Of a stretch of 64,000 nucleotides of DNA, positions 8,296-17,393 are shown piece by piece; the first letter of the stretch is position 1, and each line of letters starts with the position of its first letter. The stretch spans positions 1,231,501 through 1,295,500 of the forward strand of contig NZ_CP012401.1 in NCBI RefSeq assembly GCF_001305595.1, in the 5' to 3' direction. A model generated the notes under the pieces. It searched no databases. It was given only the letters and a program-made list of their open reading frames with translations, and was not told the DNA's origin. This stretch comes from Azospirillum thiophilum. Lineage in GTDB: Bacteria > Pseudomonadota > Alphaproteobacteria > Azospirillales > Azospirillaceae. The position numbers and the translations under genes are program-made.

Positions 8296-9368
8296 TACTC
8301 CCGCCCCACCGGCCGCAGCTCGAACATCAGCCACACCAGCATCGATACCACCAGGATGGCGCCGGCCTGATGGGCGGCGGCGACGGGAATCCACACCACG
8401 CTCAGCAGGGTGGCGATGCCCAGGGCGATCTGCGCCAGCATCATGGCGGCGGAGGCCAAGGCGGCACGGCCGGCACGACCGGGCAGCCGGGCGTGCAGGA
8501 CGCGGCCTGCCAGGACCAGCACCACCAGACCGGTCAGCATTGCCAGCGCGCGGTGGATCAGTTGGATCGCCGCGGTGTTCTCGAACGGGTTGACCCACCA
8601 GGGAATCAGCGTGCCCACCTCCGGCGGAATCCAGTGGCCGGCCATCAGCGGGAAGGTGTTGTAGGCCAAGCCGGCATCCGATCCGGCGACGAAGGCGCCC
8701 CAGACGATGGTGAGGCCGACCAGGGCCAGCGACCAGCGGGCATGACGGCGAAACGCCGCCGCCTCCGGCCGCCAGCCGGCCAGCGGCAACGGGTCGAGCA
8801 GCCCCAGCGCGGTGCGCAGCAGCAGGGCGTAGATCACGATAGCGGTGCCGAGATGCAGCGCCAGCCGGTAATGGCTGACATTCGGCGCGTCGACCAGACC
8901 GCTCTTCACCATGAACCAGCCGATGCCGCCCTGCAGCCCGCCCAGCAGGAACAGGCCGGCCAGCTTCGGCCACAGATCGGGTGCGATGCGTCCCTGCATC
9001 CAGAATCGCAGGAAGGGAACCAGGAAGACGACACCGATCAGCTGGCCCCACAGCCGATGGAACCACTCCCACCAGAAGATCGACTGGAAGCCGGCCAGAT
9101 CCATGTGGCTGTTGTAGATGCGGAACTCGGGCGTGCCCTTGTAGAGGTCGAAGACCCGGTTCCACTCCGCCTCGCTCAATGGCGGCAGGATGCCGATCAG
9201 CGGTTTCCATTCCACCATCGACAGACCGGATTCGGTCAGCCGGGTGATGGCGCCGATCACGGCCATCGCCAGCACCATGGCTGCGCAGACCAGAAGCCAG
9301 ACGGCGATGGGCCGGTTCGGGTTGGGGTGGGCGGCGGTGGCGAGGCTGTCGGTCGCGTAGGCGGTCAA
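8295..9368 (-). CDS. ctaA: Heme A synthase (COX15/CtaA)
   Basis: CtaA hydroxylates and oxidises the C8 methyl of heme O to make heme A for aa3-type oxidases. The 357-residue polytopic protein has about eight membrane helices and the hallmark first helix with ITRLTESGLSMVEWKP, an EWFHRLWGQLIG segment, and later His-containing helices (QLIHRALAMLTG, AAAHQAGAI). The length fits the alphaproteobacterial type. It stands alone here, convergent with fnrN. Its presence implies that the organism makes an aa3 oxidase as well as cbb3, although no aa3 genes are in the window. Confidence 0.95.
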   Translation of the reverse strand: MTAYATDSLATAAHPNPNRPIAVWLLVCAAMVLAMAVIGAITRLTESGLSMVEWKPLIGILPPLSEAEWNRVFDLYKGTPEFRIYNSHMDLAGFQSIFWWEWFHRLWGQLIGVVFLVPFLRFWMQGRIAPDLWPKLAGLFLLGGLQGGIGWFMVKSGLVDAPNVSHYRLALHLGTAIVIYALLLRTALGLLDPLPLAGWRPEAAAFRRHARWSLALVGLTIVWGAFVAGSDAGLAYNTFPLMAGHWIPPEVGTLIPWWVNPFENTAAIQLIHRALAMLTGLVVLVLAGRVLHARLPGRAGRAALASAAMMLAQIALGIATLLSVVWIPVAAAHQAGAILVVSMLVWLMFELRPVGRE

Positions 9369-9512
9369 GGCGGCATTCCGGAGCGCAGCGGTAGGATGCT
9401 CGCCAATGTGGGGTGAACATCCCGCCGCGTCAAACGCCTGTTGCGCCTAAGCAGGCTTCTTCAGATCGGACCACGGGCCCGGCCTGGAGAAACCTGCAGA
9501 CTTCATGGTTTT

Positions 9513-9561
9513 GCAGGTTTTCCGAGCCCGCCCATTGGTGGTCGGAGTTCGGAAAACCTGC
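9513..9561. repeat. Palindromic repeat, family 1, copy 1
   Basis: A perfect 13-base inverted repeat (GCAGGTTTTCCGA at 9513-9525, complement at 9549-9561) flanks a 23-base loop starting GCCCGCCCAT and ending GGAGT. The reverse complement of 45686-45734 has the same loop ends and a stem with compensatory changes. A third partial arm, AAACCTGCA, lies at 9490-9498. The element sits between the lysozyme gene and ctaA and could act as a transcription attenuator or as a REP-like element. Confidence 0.75.
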
Positions 9562-9587
9562 TTGGCGCCAAACTCCGGGGAACCGGG

Positions 9588-10082
9588 TCAGGCGCTGTCG
9601 TCGCCGGTGCCAACGTCGCCGTGCGCCTGCGCGGTCTGGCCCTGGAACAGCGCCTCCTCCGCCGCGCGGCGGGCGACCAGGCCCGGCAACTGCGTCTTCT
9701 TGCCGTTGACGGTGGCATAGATCCAGCGGCCGAACTGACCGGCGGCGCCACTGTAGTCTCCGGCATTCAGCAGCTTCAGCAGGGTGGAGCCGGCAAGCGA
9801 GCCGGCACCGAGATTGAAGACGAAGGAGGATAGTGCGCCGCGCTGGTCGTCATTCACCGGCACCGTCACCAGAGCGTCGACATGGCCGGCGGCTTCGGTC
9901 AGGTCGGCGGCGAGGAAGGCATCGGCCTGTTCCGCGGTGATGGTGTGGCCCATCTTCACGCCCGCGGTGTGACCGTAGCCGATGGTCGGTACACCCGCCG
10001 GGCACAGGTAGGCGTTGAGGTACAGCCCCTCGAAATGCTTCACGAGATCGACCGCGGCTTGGCAGACCGGCAGGGTGGTCAT
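9588..10082 (-). CDS. GH24 lysozyme/endolysin
   Basis: This is a T4/P21-type muramidase that cleaves the MurNAc-GlcNAc bond of peptidoglycan. The 164-residue protein is nearly all catalytic domain. The active-site triad spacing E-8x-D/C-5x-T is met by E18, C27 and T33, the variant with cysteine at the middle position. The conserved IGYGHT and the C-terminal ARRAAEEALF are also present. No signal peptide or SAR helix is evident. The ATG at 10082 is chosen over a longer frame starting at 10139 because the conserved domain begins right after it. There are no neighbouring phage genes, so it is either a prophage relic or a domesticated enzyme. Confidence 0.88.
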   Translation of the reverse strand: MTTLPVCQAAVDLVKHFEGLYLNAYLCPAGVPTIGYGHTAGVKMGHTITAEQADAFLAADLTEAAGHVDALVTVPVNDDQRGALSSFVFNLGAGSLAGSTLLKLLNAGDYSGAAGQFGRWIYATVNGKKTQLPGLVARRAAEEALFQGQTAQAHGDVGTGDDSA

Positions 10083-10133
10083 GGATCGAAAGCTCCCGGA
10101 TGACGTGCGGGGCGGACCGTCTCCGCCCTGCTT

Positions 10134-10156
10134 GTGCATGCTAGTATGTCATGCAC
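10134..10156. promoter_or_regulatory. Inverted repeat upstream of the lysozyme gene
   Basis: GTGCATG at 10134-10140 and CATGCAC at 10150-10156 form a perfect 7-base inverted repeat with a 9-base spacer, 52 bases upstream of the lysozyme start. A second palindrome ATTTTG-TTG-CAAAAT follows at 10172-10186. Both have dyad symmetry typical of dimeric repressor sites. No matching regulator can be named. Confidence 0.4.
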
Positions 10157-10242
10157 GCCCTATGCGGGAATATTTTGTTGCAAAATGTCCAAAGCAGACG
10201 AAAACCGTCATCGTCGGTGGCGCATGGCACGGGCGGATGACG

Positions 10243-10437
10243 TCAGGGAGACGGATTCTGCGCCGCGTCGAACAGGACGAACAGCGCGAACAGCAGCGCC
10301 AACAGCCCGGCCAAGGTGGTGAACTCCAACAACGCTTCAACCAGCTTGGCCGTGCGTCCGCGCCAGATGGGGCGGCGCGCCGATACGCGCCGGATACCCT
10401 GATTCTTCCAACTTTCAGCCCCGCGCTTTGCCGTCAT
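10243..10437 (-). CDS. Small single-helix membrane protein
   Basis: This 64-residue frame begins MTAKRGAESWKNQG, is strongly basic in its first half, and has one predicted membrane helix (FTTLAGLLALLFALFVLFD). A well-placed GAGGAA precedes the ATG by four bases on the minus strand, which supports translation. It lies in the otherwise empty gap between the lysozyme gene and groES, and nothing around it suggests a role. Other frames over this gap (for example minus 10415-10804) have no ribosome site or domain and were left out. Confidence 0.45.
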   Translation of the reverse strand: MTAKRGAESWKNQGIRRVSARRPIWRGRTAKLVEALLEFTTLAGLLALLFALFVLFDAAQNPSP

Positions 10438-10725
10438 TGCGTTCCTCGCATTCCTTCAGGGGTATTCGATAAAACTTTAGCGATCCCGCCCTGAGGACGC
10501 TGTGACGCCAGTCACAGGACTGCGGCTGGAAGGGGTGGCGGTATCGTTCAGCGGCCTTTTCCACCGGAATTGCCGCCGGAGCTCTGCGTCCCCTTGTGAC
10601 CGCTTGATGAATTTCTGCGCAGGAGCGATGCGGGCCACTCCAAAGAAATATGATATTTTTCAATAATTTAAATGCTATCCTGCGTGAACGTCGCCTGCAG
10701 CCCCGACAAATTCCGAAACGAGCCT

Positions 10726-10783
10726 CTTGAATCCGAAAACCGCTTCGATTAGCTGTCTGGCACTCGCCGGGCGTGAGTGCTAA
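10726..10783 (+). promoter_or_regulatory. groESL promoter with CIRCE operator
   Basis: The CIRCE element is at 10757-10783: CTGGCACTC, a 9-base spacer, then GAGTGCTAA. The right arm is perfect and the left differs at two positions from TTAGCACTC. CIRCE is bound by the HrcA repressor. A CTTGAA at 10726-10731 could be the -35 of a heat-shock sigma promoter, with a poor -10 near 10749. That part is uncertain. The groES start lies 66 bases downstream. Confidence 0.88.
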
Positions 10784-10848
10784 CAAGCATCCGACCCGCG
10801 CCAATTCTCGTCAGTCAGAACCAAGCCTTGATCCAAGGAGGCATTCCC

Positions 10849-11139
10849 ATGAAGTTCCGCCCGCTGCACGACCGCGTCGTCGTCAAGCGTCTGGAGTCCG
10901 ACACCAAGACCAAGGGTGGGATCATCATCCCCGACACGGCCAAGGAAAAGCCGCAGGAAGGCGAGATCATCGCTGTCGGCCCCGGCGCTCGTGACGAGTC
11001 CGGTAAGGTCGTGGCGCTCGACGTCAAGGCCGGCGACCGCATCCTGTTCGGCAAGTGGTCGGGCACCGAAGTGAAGATCGAAGGCGTCGATTACCTGATC
11101 ATGAAGGAATCCGACATCATGGGCGTCGTCGAGGCCTGA
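10849..11139 (+). CDS. groES: Co-chaperonin GroES
   Basis: GroES caps the GroEL chamber during ATP-driven folding. The 96-residue protein starts [14 protein letters not shown] and has the mobile-loop region ([17 protein letters not shown]) and the [16 protein letters not shown] core. The ATG at 10849 is fixed by an AAGGAGG ribosome site at 10835-10841. An in-frame start at 10777 would run through the CIRCE operator and is rejected. groEL follows 50 bases later. Confidence 0.98.
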   Translation: MKFRPLHDRVVVKRLESDTKTKGGIIIPDTAKEKPQEGEIIAVGPGARDESGKVVALDVKAGDRILFGKWSGTEVKIEGVDYLIMKESDIMGVVEA

Positions 11140-11186
11140 AGACCTCCGCCCATTTCCCTTCGACATTCGATATTCAGAGGAATTGA

Positions 11187-12833
<1,647 letters not shown>

Positions 12834-12885
12834 TAGCCCGTCCGTTCCCCCCGTCTTGCGGTTCGCCGCCTGACGGTTCGGAAAG

Positions 12886-12919
12886 GGGCGCCTCCGCAGG
12901 GAGGCGCCCTTCTTCTTTT
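12886..12919 (+). terminator. groESL intrinsic terminator
   Basis: A 10-base GC-rich stem (GGGCGCCTCC at 12886-12895 with 12900-12909) closes a four-base GCAG loop and is followed by TTCTTCTTTT. It ends the groESL message 50 bases after the stop. Confidence 0.92.
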
Positions 12920-13105
12920 GGTCGGGCGCAGCGGCGGAGCCGGCGACGCGACGGTTCGCACATCCGCGGCGAGCCCGAAAAGTCAAGGTGAACTCCGCCT
13001 TGCTTTGGGGCGGGCGCCTCCCAATAATCCGCCCCTCTTGCCGGGCTCCCTCCATTTGGGGGCCGGCCTCTGTCTTCCGTATTTTTTTGAACGAGGGCCT
13101 GTTCC

Positions 13106-13450
13106 ATGCGCTCCTTCGAGGGCCAGCATTCCGACAACGTCGCCATCAAGCGCACCCGCGAGCAGAAGCAGCGTCAGCTGGTCCAGCTCAAGGAGCAGCT
13201 GGCGACGCTGAAAGCCCACGCGGCCCCCGCCATTCGTGAAGCGCTGGTCAAGCGCATCGCCGAACTCGACGCCGAACTGCGCCAGCCCGCCAAGCCGCCC
13301 CGCGAGGGCCGGGAAGGTCGCGAGGACGCGCCGCGTCCCCCTCGCCGTGAATCCCGGCCCAGCGTCTTCCGTGCCGATGACGGCGGCAGCGAGCGCAGTG
13401 CCGCGGCCGCCGCGGCCGAGGTCTTCGCCTCGCCGCGCCGTCGCAGCTGA
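13106..13450 (+). CDS. Small coiled-coil protein of unknown function
   Basis: The 114-residue protein has a helical, charged middle (about 18-60, REQKQRQLVQLKEQLATLKA) consistent with a short coiled coil. An arginine/proline-rich tail rich in E-G-R follows. There is no membrane segment or signal peptide. I do not recognise a named family. Codon use and an uninterrupted frame support a real gene, and the EamA transporter gene follows after 14 bases, so the two may be cotranscribed. The tail looks disordered, and RNA or nucleic-acid binding is possible but unsupported. Confidence 0.6.
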   Translation: MRSFEGQHSDNVAIKRTREQKQRQLVQLKEQLATLKAHAAPAIREALVKRIAELDAELRQPAKPPREGREGREDAPRPPRRESRPSVFRADDGGSERSAAAAAAEVFASPRRRS

Positions 13451-13464
13451 GGACGCACCGAACC

Positions 13465-14382
13465 ATGCCCTCCGACCGCGCCGCTCCCGCCAAAGGATTC
13501 CGCCTCGCCGATCAGGCCTGGTTGCTGATGATGTTGCCGCCGCTGTTCTGGGCAGGCAACGCGGTGCTGGGGCGCGCGGTCGCCGGGTCTGTCCCGCCCA
13601 TCGGGTTGGCGTTCTGGCGTTGGTTCCTGGGCATGCTGATCGTGCTTCCCTTCGCCTGGCCGCATCTGCGCCACGATGTGACGCCGATCCTGGCGCGCTG
13701 GAAAAGCGTGTTGCTGCTGGGTACGCTCGGCATCGGCATCTACAACACCTTCCAATACATCGCGCTCAACACGACGACCGCGCTGAACTGCGTGATGCTG
13801 CAGTCGTCGATGCCCGTGATGATCGTCCTGATGAGCCTCGTCCTGTTCCGCGACAAGGTCGGGGCGATGCAGGGGCTTGGCATCGTCGTGTCGCTGGTGG
13901 GGGCGATGACGCTGATCTCCCACGGCGACCCGGCGACCCTGCTGGGGTTCGAACTGAACACGGGCGATGTCTGGATGCTGGCGGCGGTGGTGATCTACGC
14001 CGCCTACACCACGCTGTTGGGCCGGCGGCCGGCGATCCATGGCTTGAGCTTCGTCGTCGTCACCTTCGCCATCGGCGCGGTGGAACTGCTGCCCTTCTAC
14101 ATATGGGAAAGTCTGAGCGGCCATCCGGTGCAGGCCAGCGGACTCACGCTGCTGGCAGTCGGCTACACCGTGCTGTTCCCGTCCATCGCCGCCTATCTCT
14201 GCTTCAACCGGGCGGTGGAGTTGCTCGGAGCCAACACGGCGGGCCTCGCCATCCATCTGGTGCCGGTCTTCGGCAGCTTGCTGGCGATCCTGTTCCTGGG
14301 CGAACAACTGCACATCTATCACGGCATCGGCATCGCCCTGATCGCCGCCGGTATCCTCCTGGCGACCCGCCGCCGGGCCTGA
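13465..14382 (+). CDS. EamA-family (DMT) transporter
   Basis: This is a ten-helix permease of the drug/metabolite transporter superfamily, with two EamA repeats of about 140 residues each (roughly 13-145 and 160-300). Typical motifs are FWAGNAVLGRAVAG in the first helix and the closing LHIYHGIGIALIAAGILLA. The family exports amino acids, metabolites or toxic compounds, and the substrate cannot be read from sequence. It is 305 residues long, normal for the family. It follows the small coiled-coil gene directly. Confidence 0.9.
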   Translation: MPSDRAAPAKGFRLADQAWLLMMLPPLFWAGNAVLGRAVAGSVPPIGLAFWRWFLGMLIVLPFAWPHLRHDVTPILARWKSVLLLGTLGIGIYNTFQYIALNTTTALNCVMLQSSMPVMIVLMSLVLFRDKVGAMQGLGIVVSLVGAMTLISHGDPATLLGFELNTGDVWMLAAVVIYAAYTTLLGRRPAIHGLSFVVVTFAIGAVELLPFYIWESLSGHPVQASGLTLLAVGYTVLFPSIAAYLCFNRAVELLGANTAGLAIHLVPVFGSLLAILFLGEQLHIYHGIGIALIAAGILLATRRRA

Positions 14383-14814
14383 CAGGCCGGTTTCTGCACA
14401 TGAGTCGGGATGGCGGAAAGCAGAGGAATGAAAAACCAAAGAGCGAGTTTTTTCTTTCCATGATCGTGAAATAATATATCAACTTAGATATCGTTTTCAT
14501 TCTGCCAGAACAAAGCGCCAAACATCGTCGATTGAATTGATCTAAAGGGTTTTCGATTCGCAAAAATACTTTTGCAATTCGCCAAATGGTTTCGCAATTT
14601 GCTGCATGGTGGTCATCTGGCTTGATTTATTGCGGAGTTCTTCGCGCGGATACTATCCCCGATATCCCTTTAGACAGCGCCGCTATCCCTCGCGCCTGCG
14701 GCGGTCAATAGGGAATGACCGCTAAAATGCGTGGCATGGCGGCGGTTCGGTCACGGATCGGTCGCCATAAGGAGCCGGCGCTGTTCGCCGGCCCGCTGTG
14801 GTGGAGGTCCCCAG
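14383..14814. other. AT-rich intergenic region
   Basis: No gene is visible. From about 14430 to 14700 the base composition is much richer in A and T than the surroundings. It holds the 14-mer CAAAGAGCGAGTTT (starting near 14436), which recurs before the PadR gene near 32889. It also holds ATATC-AACTTA-GATAT around 14476-14491, a near copy of part of the PadR operator, and a hairpin GCAAAA-ATAC-TTTTGC at 14560-14575. The promoter of the regulator at 14815 should lie here, but no clear -35/-10 pair is seen. The composition could reflect a relic of transferred DNA or simply a regulatory region. Confidence 0.5.
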
Positions 14815-15519
14815 ATGCCCCTGCAAATGTCCATGCCCGTTTCCACACAATCCGCCTGCCTCGTCCATATCGTCGACGGCGACCTGCTATCCCGCAGCAC
14901 GCTCGCGCGGGCGCTGGGCGCAGTTGGCGTCGCCTGCCGCGTCCACAGCACCGGCGCCGATGCGCTGGCCGTGCTGGGCACCGCGTCCTCCTGTCTCGTC
15001 GTGCGCAACGACCTGCCCGACATGACCGCCATCGAGTTCATGGCCGAAGCCTCGCTGCATGGCCATGACCTGCCGGTGCTGGTCGTTACCGAACAGGGTG
15101 ACGTCGATGCCGCGGTGGCCGCGATGAAGGCCGGGGCGACGGATTGCATCGCCTCTCCCTTCGCCGTCCCTGCCTTCCTGGAGCGGCTGCGCGCCTGCCT
15201 GTCCGACGGCAGCCCCCAAGCCGAACAGCGCGACCGCAGCCGCGATGCCGTCCGTCGGCTGACCCTGCTGAGCCGCCGCGAGTCGGAGGTTCTCGAACTG
15301 ATCGTCGAAGGCAAGCAGAGCAAGACCATCGCCTGGGAACTCGGCATCAGCATCAAGACGGTGGAAGTCCACCGCGCCCGCATCATGGAAAAGACCGGGA
15401 GCCGGTCCATCGTCGGGCTTGGTCGCCTGTGGGAAGCTGCGGAGATGCTGCGCGGGCGCGAGATGCCGAGGCCACCGATGGTCCGCCGGCCGGCGATGAT
15501 GGAAGCCGTCGCATCCTGA
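14815..15519 (+). CDS. Orphan FixJ/NarL-type regulator with degenerate receiver
   Basis: The 234-residue protein has a FixJ-like receiver domain (about 14-130) and a LuxR-type helix-turn-helix (about 150-215, SRRESEVLELIVEGKQSKTIAWELGI). The receiver keeps the overall pattern, but the residue aligning with the phospho-acceptor aspartate is R64 (LVVRNDLPDM) and the conserved lysine is S114 (IASPF). Phosphorylation by a standard kinase is therefore unlikely, and none is adjacent. The ATG at 14815 has GGAGG at 14802-14806. It may respond to protein contacts rather than phosphate. An RsbT/RsbX-like gene follows. Confidence 0.85.
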   Translation: MPLQMSMPVSTQSACLVHIVDGDLLSRSTLARALGAVGVACRVHSTGADALAVLGTASSCLVVRNDLPDMTAIEFMAEASLHGHDLPVLVVTEQGDVDAAVAAMKAGATDCIASPFAVPAFLERLRACLSDGSPQAEQRDRSRDAVRRLTLLSRRESEVLELIVEGKQSKTIAWELGISIKTVEVHRARIMEKTGSRSIVGLGRLWEAAEMLRGREMPRPPMVRRPAMMEAVAS

Positions 15520-15673
15520 CATCGCTCGGGACGTGGAACCTTCCAGTATGCGATGTTGCAGGGACTATCTCGTTGAAAAGTGACGTCGGCCGAGTCCTTA
15601 TCATTGGGTTCGGCCGGCAGAGAATTGTAAAGTTCCGGAAAAGAGCAACCGGAACGCGGACAGGAGCGGCCAG

Positions 15674-16852
15674 ATGTTCCCCGACCATGGTCACCGTCGC
15701 ATTGCCGTGGCGTCGCCCGGTGATATCGCCACGGCACGACGAATTGCGGAGGAACGGGCCGATGGAGTCCTGGCTGCGGATGAGGCGGCCCGGTTGGACG
15801 GCCTCGTCGCGGCACTTGCCGGTCATGCGCTGGGCCGCCCCGACGGGACGCTGTTGATTGCCCGCATGCGCAGCGGGGCCGGGATCGAGTGCCTGGCCTA
15901 CGACCGCGATCCCGACACGACCGACCTGCCGGCAGCCACACCCAGCACGCCGGGCACCGGGCTTGAAGCCGTGCGGGCGCTTGCTGACCGCTTCCACATC
16001 CACGTCACGCCGGGTATAGGGTCGGCGCTGCTTGCCCGTGTGCTGCGGCCCGGTGCGACCGATGCGCCGCCGGCCGATGCCATGGCGCAGGTTGGTGCGG
16101 TGACCATCGAACGGACCGGCGGCGAGGCCGCGCGGTGCGGCCCCTTCATCGACCATTGGTTCGTCGGCTGTGCTCCCGCCCGCGGGCAGGACGGTCCCTG
16201 CGGAATCGCGCTGCTGATCGATGGCGATGCGGTGGCTGGCGATAAGGTGCTTGGCGATGCTGCGGTCGACGGCAAGGCTGCCGGCGAAGGGACCGCAACC
16301 GGGACCGGGAACGGCGGGGAACCGGCCACGGCGATGACCCCGGCCGTGGTCCGGCAGGTGGAGGCGGTTGTCGCCGCGACGGTCCCCGGCCTGCCGGCAC
16401 CGATGGTGGTCAACGCCATCCGCCGCGACCTGATGGGGCGACCGGAACTCGGGCTTTCCCATGACCGGGAACTCACTCGGATCGGCCGCAGCGCCCTTGC
16501 GGTCCTGCGGTTCGACGGGACGGCGGTGGACTATACCGCGCTCGGCACCCTGGCCGGCGCCATCGTGCGCCGGCAGGAGATCCTGGCGCTCGGTGCCCGC
16601 TGGGCAATGGTCGGTTTCAACCCGCAGGCACCCGCCTCGGTCCATCTGTTGTGGAGGCCGGGCGAACATGTGGTTCTGCATACCGCCGGCTGTGCCCGGT
16701 TGCCCGCCCTGTTCATCCACCGCGATCTGCACGAGGTCGAGCCGACGCTGGCGGCGCTCGTCCTGCTGCGCGATGGCGTGGTGCGAGAAGACGATCATAC
16801 CGTCCTGGTGCTGCGCAACCGCATCGACCGCGTGTCCGCCTCCGCCGGTTGA
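15674..16852 (+). CDS. RsbT/RsbX-like fusion (HATPase + SpoIIE-like), divergent
   Basis: The first 135 residues resemble RsbT-type serine kinases (DIATARRIAEERA then TGLEAVRALADRFHIHV). The last part, about 240-390, resembles RsbX/SpoIIE-type phosphatases (SALAVLRFDGTAVDYTALGTLAGAI, then EDDHTVLVLR near the end). Such fusions act in partner-switching control of stress responses. The N-box asparagine expected in the kinase part seems replaced (ALAGHALGRPDG), so ATP binding may be lost. A glycine/threonine-rich linker separates the parts. It follows the pseudo-receiver regulator by 154 bases. Family assignment is from pattern memory and needs profile comparison. Confidence 0.6.
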   Translation: MFPDHGHRRIAVASPGDIATARRIAEERADGVLAADEAARLDGLVAALAGHALGRPDGTLLIARMRSGAGIECLAYDRDPDTTDLPAATPSTPGTGLEAVRALADRFHIHVTPGIGSALLARVLRPGATDAPPADAMAQVGAVTIERTGGEAARCGPFIDHWFVGCAPARGQDGPCGIALLIDGDAVAGDKVLGDAAVDGKAAGEGTATGTGNGGEPATAMTPAVVRQVEAVVAATVPGLPAPMVVNAIRRDLMGRPELGLSHDRELTRIGRSALAVLRFDGTAVDYTALGTLAGAIVRRQEILALGARWAMVGFNPQAPASVHLLWRPGEHVVLHTAGCARLPALFIHRDLHEVEPTLAALVLLRDGVVREDDHTVLVLRNRIDRVSASAG

Positions 16853-16859
16853 CCTCGGA

Positions 16860-17177
16860 TCAGCGCCAGCCCCGCGGACCATGGGGGCCGCCATGTCCCC
16901 AGCCATGGTGGTGATTTCGGCCGCGCCAGCCGCGGTCGCCTCTCCATCCATCGCCCCGCCATCCATTGCCATACCACCCGTTATCGCGCCATGTCCGATA
17001 GGGGTAGCGCGGCTGCACCACCACCGGCGGCGGCACCGCATAGACTGTCGGCGGCGGCACCAGCACCGGCTCCCCATAAGCGGGATAGTAGGGATCATAG
17101 GCGACGCAGCCCGACAGTGCGGCGCCGGCCGCGGCCAGGAGCAGGGCGGTCAGAATGGCGGGGCGGCTGGTGCTCAT
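16860..17177 (-). CDS. Small Gly/Trp/His-rich lipoprotein
   Basis: The 105-residue protein starts MSTSRPAILTALLLAAAGAA and has a lipobox LSGC with the acylated cysteine at 24. The mature part is proline- and tyrosine-rich and then becomes a run of W-R-G-D and N-G-W repeats ending in a His/Gly-rich tail (HHHGWGHGGPHG). It is probably an outer-membrane or periplasmic lipoprotein. The tail could bind metal, but no function is known to me. The start at 17177 is the ATG directly preceding the signal sequence. It is convergent with the RsbT/RsbX-like gene, only 7 bases away. Confidence 0.7.
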   Translation of the reverse strand: MSTSRPAILTALLLAAAGAALSGCVAYDPYYPAYGEPVLVPPPTVYAVPPPVVVQPRYPYRTWRDNGWYGNGWRGDGWRGDRGWRGRNHHHGWGHGGPHGPRGWR

Positions 17178-17393
17178 GGCCTTCGACTTCCTGGCTGGCG
17201 GACGGCGGAAACGCTCATCGGTAGAAACACCCCAGCCCGCCCGGCTATTCCATACCCCTTTGGTGCCATCTGGTCGGCGCGCCGATTCATCATCAATCGG
17301 GATGGATGAAACAAGAACTATGAATTTCAAAAATCCAGACGATGGCGTCATCCTGTGCTTCGACTTCCTCGAAATCGCGAAGGCGAAGCCATC

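Noticed and set aside
9588..10082. Prophage remnant around the lysozyme
   Set aside because: No terminase, portal, tail, integrase or attachment sites are seen in the neighbouring genes.
10415..10804. 129-codon open frame on the minus strand before groES
   Set aside because: It runs through the CIRCE promoter region, has no ribosome site, and is replaced by the better-supported smaller frame at 10243-10437.
14618..14633. Sigma-54-like element TGGC...TTGC in the gap before the FixJ-like gene
   Set aside because: The distance between the two blocks is one base longer than the required spacing, and the first block lacks the AC of TGGCAC.
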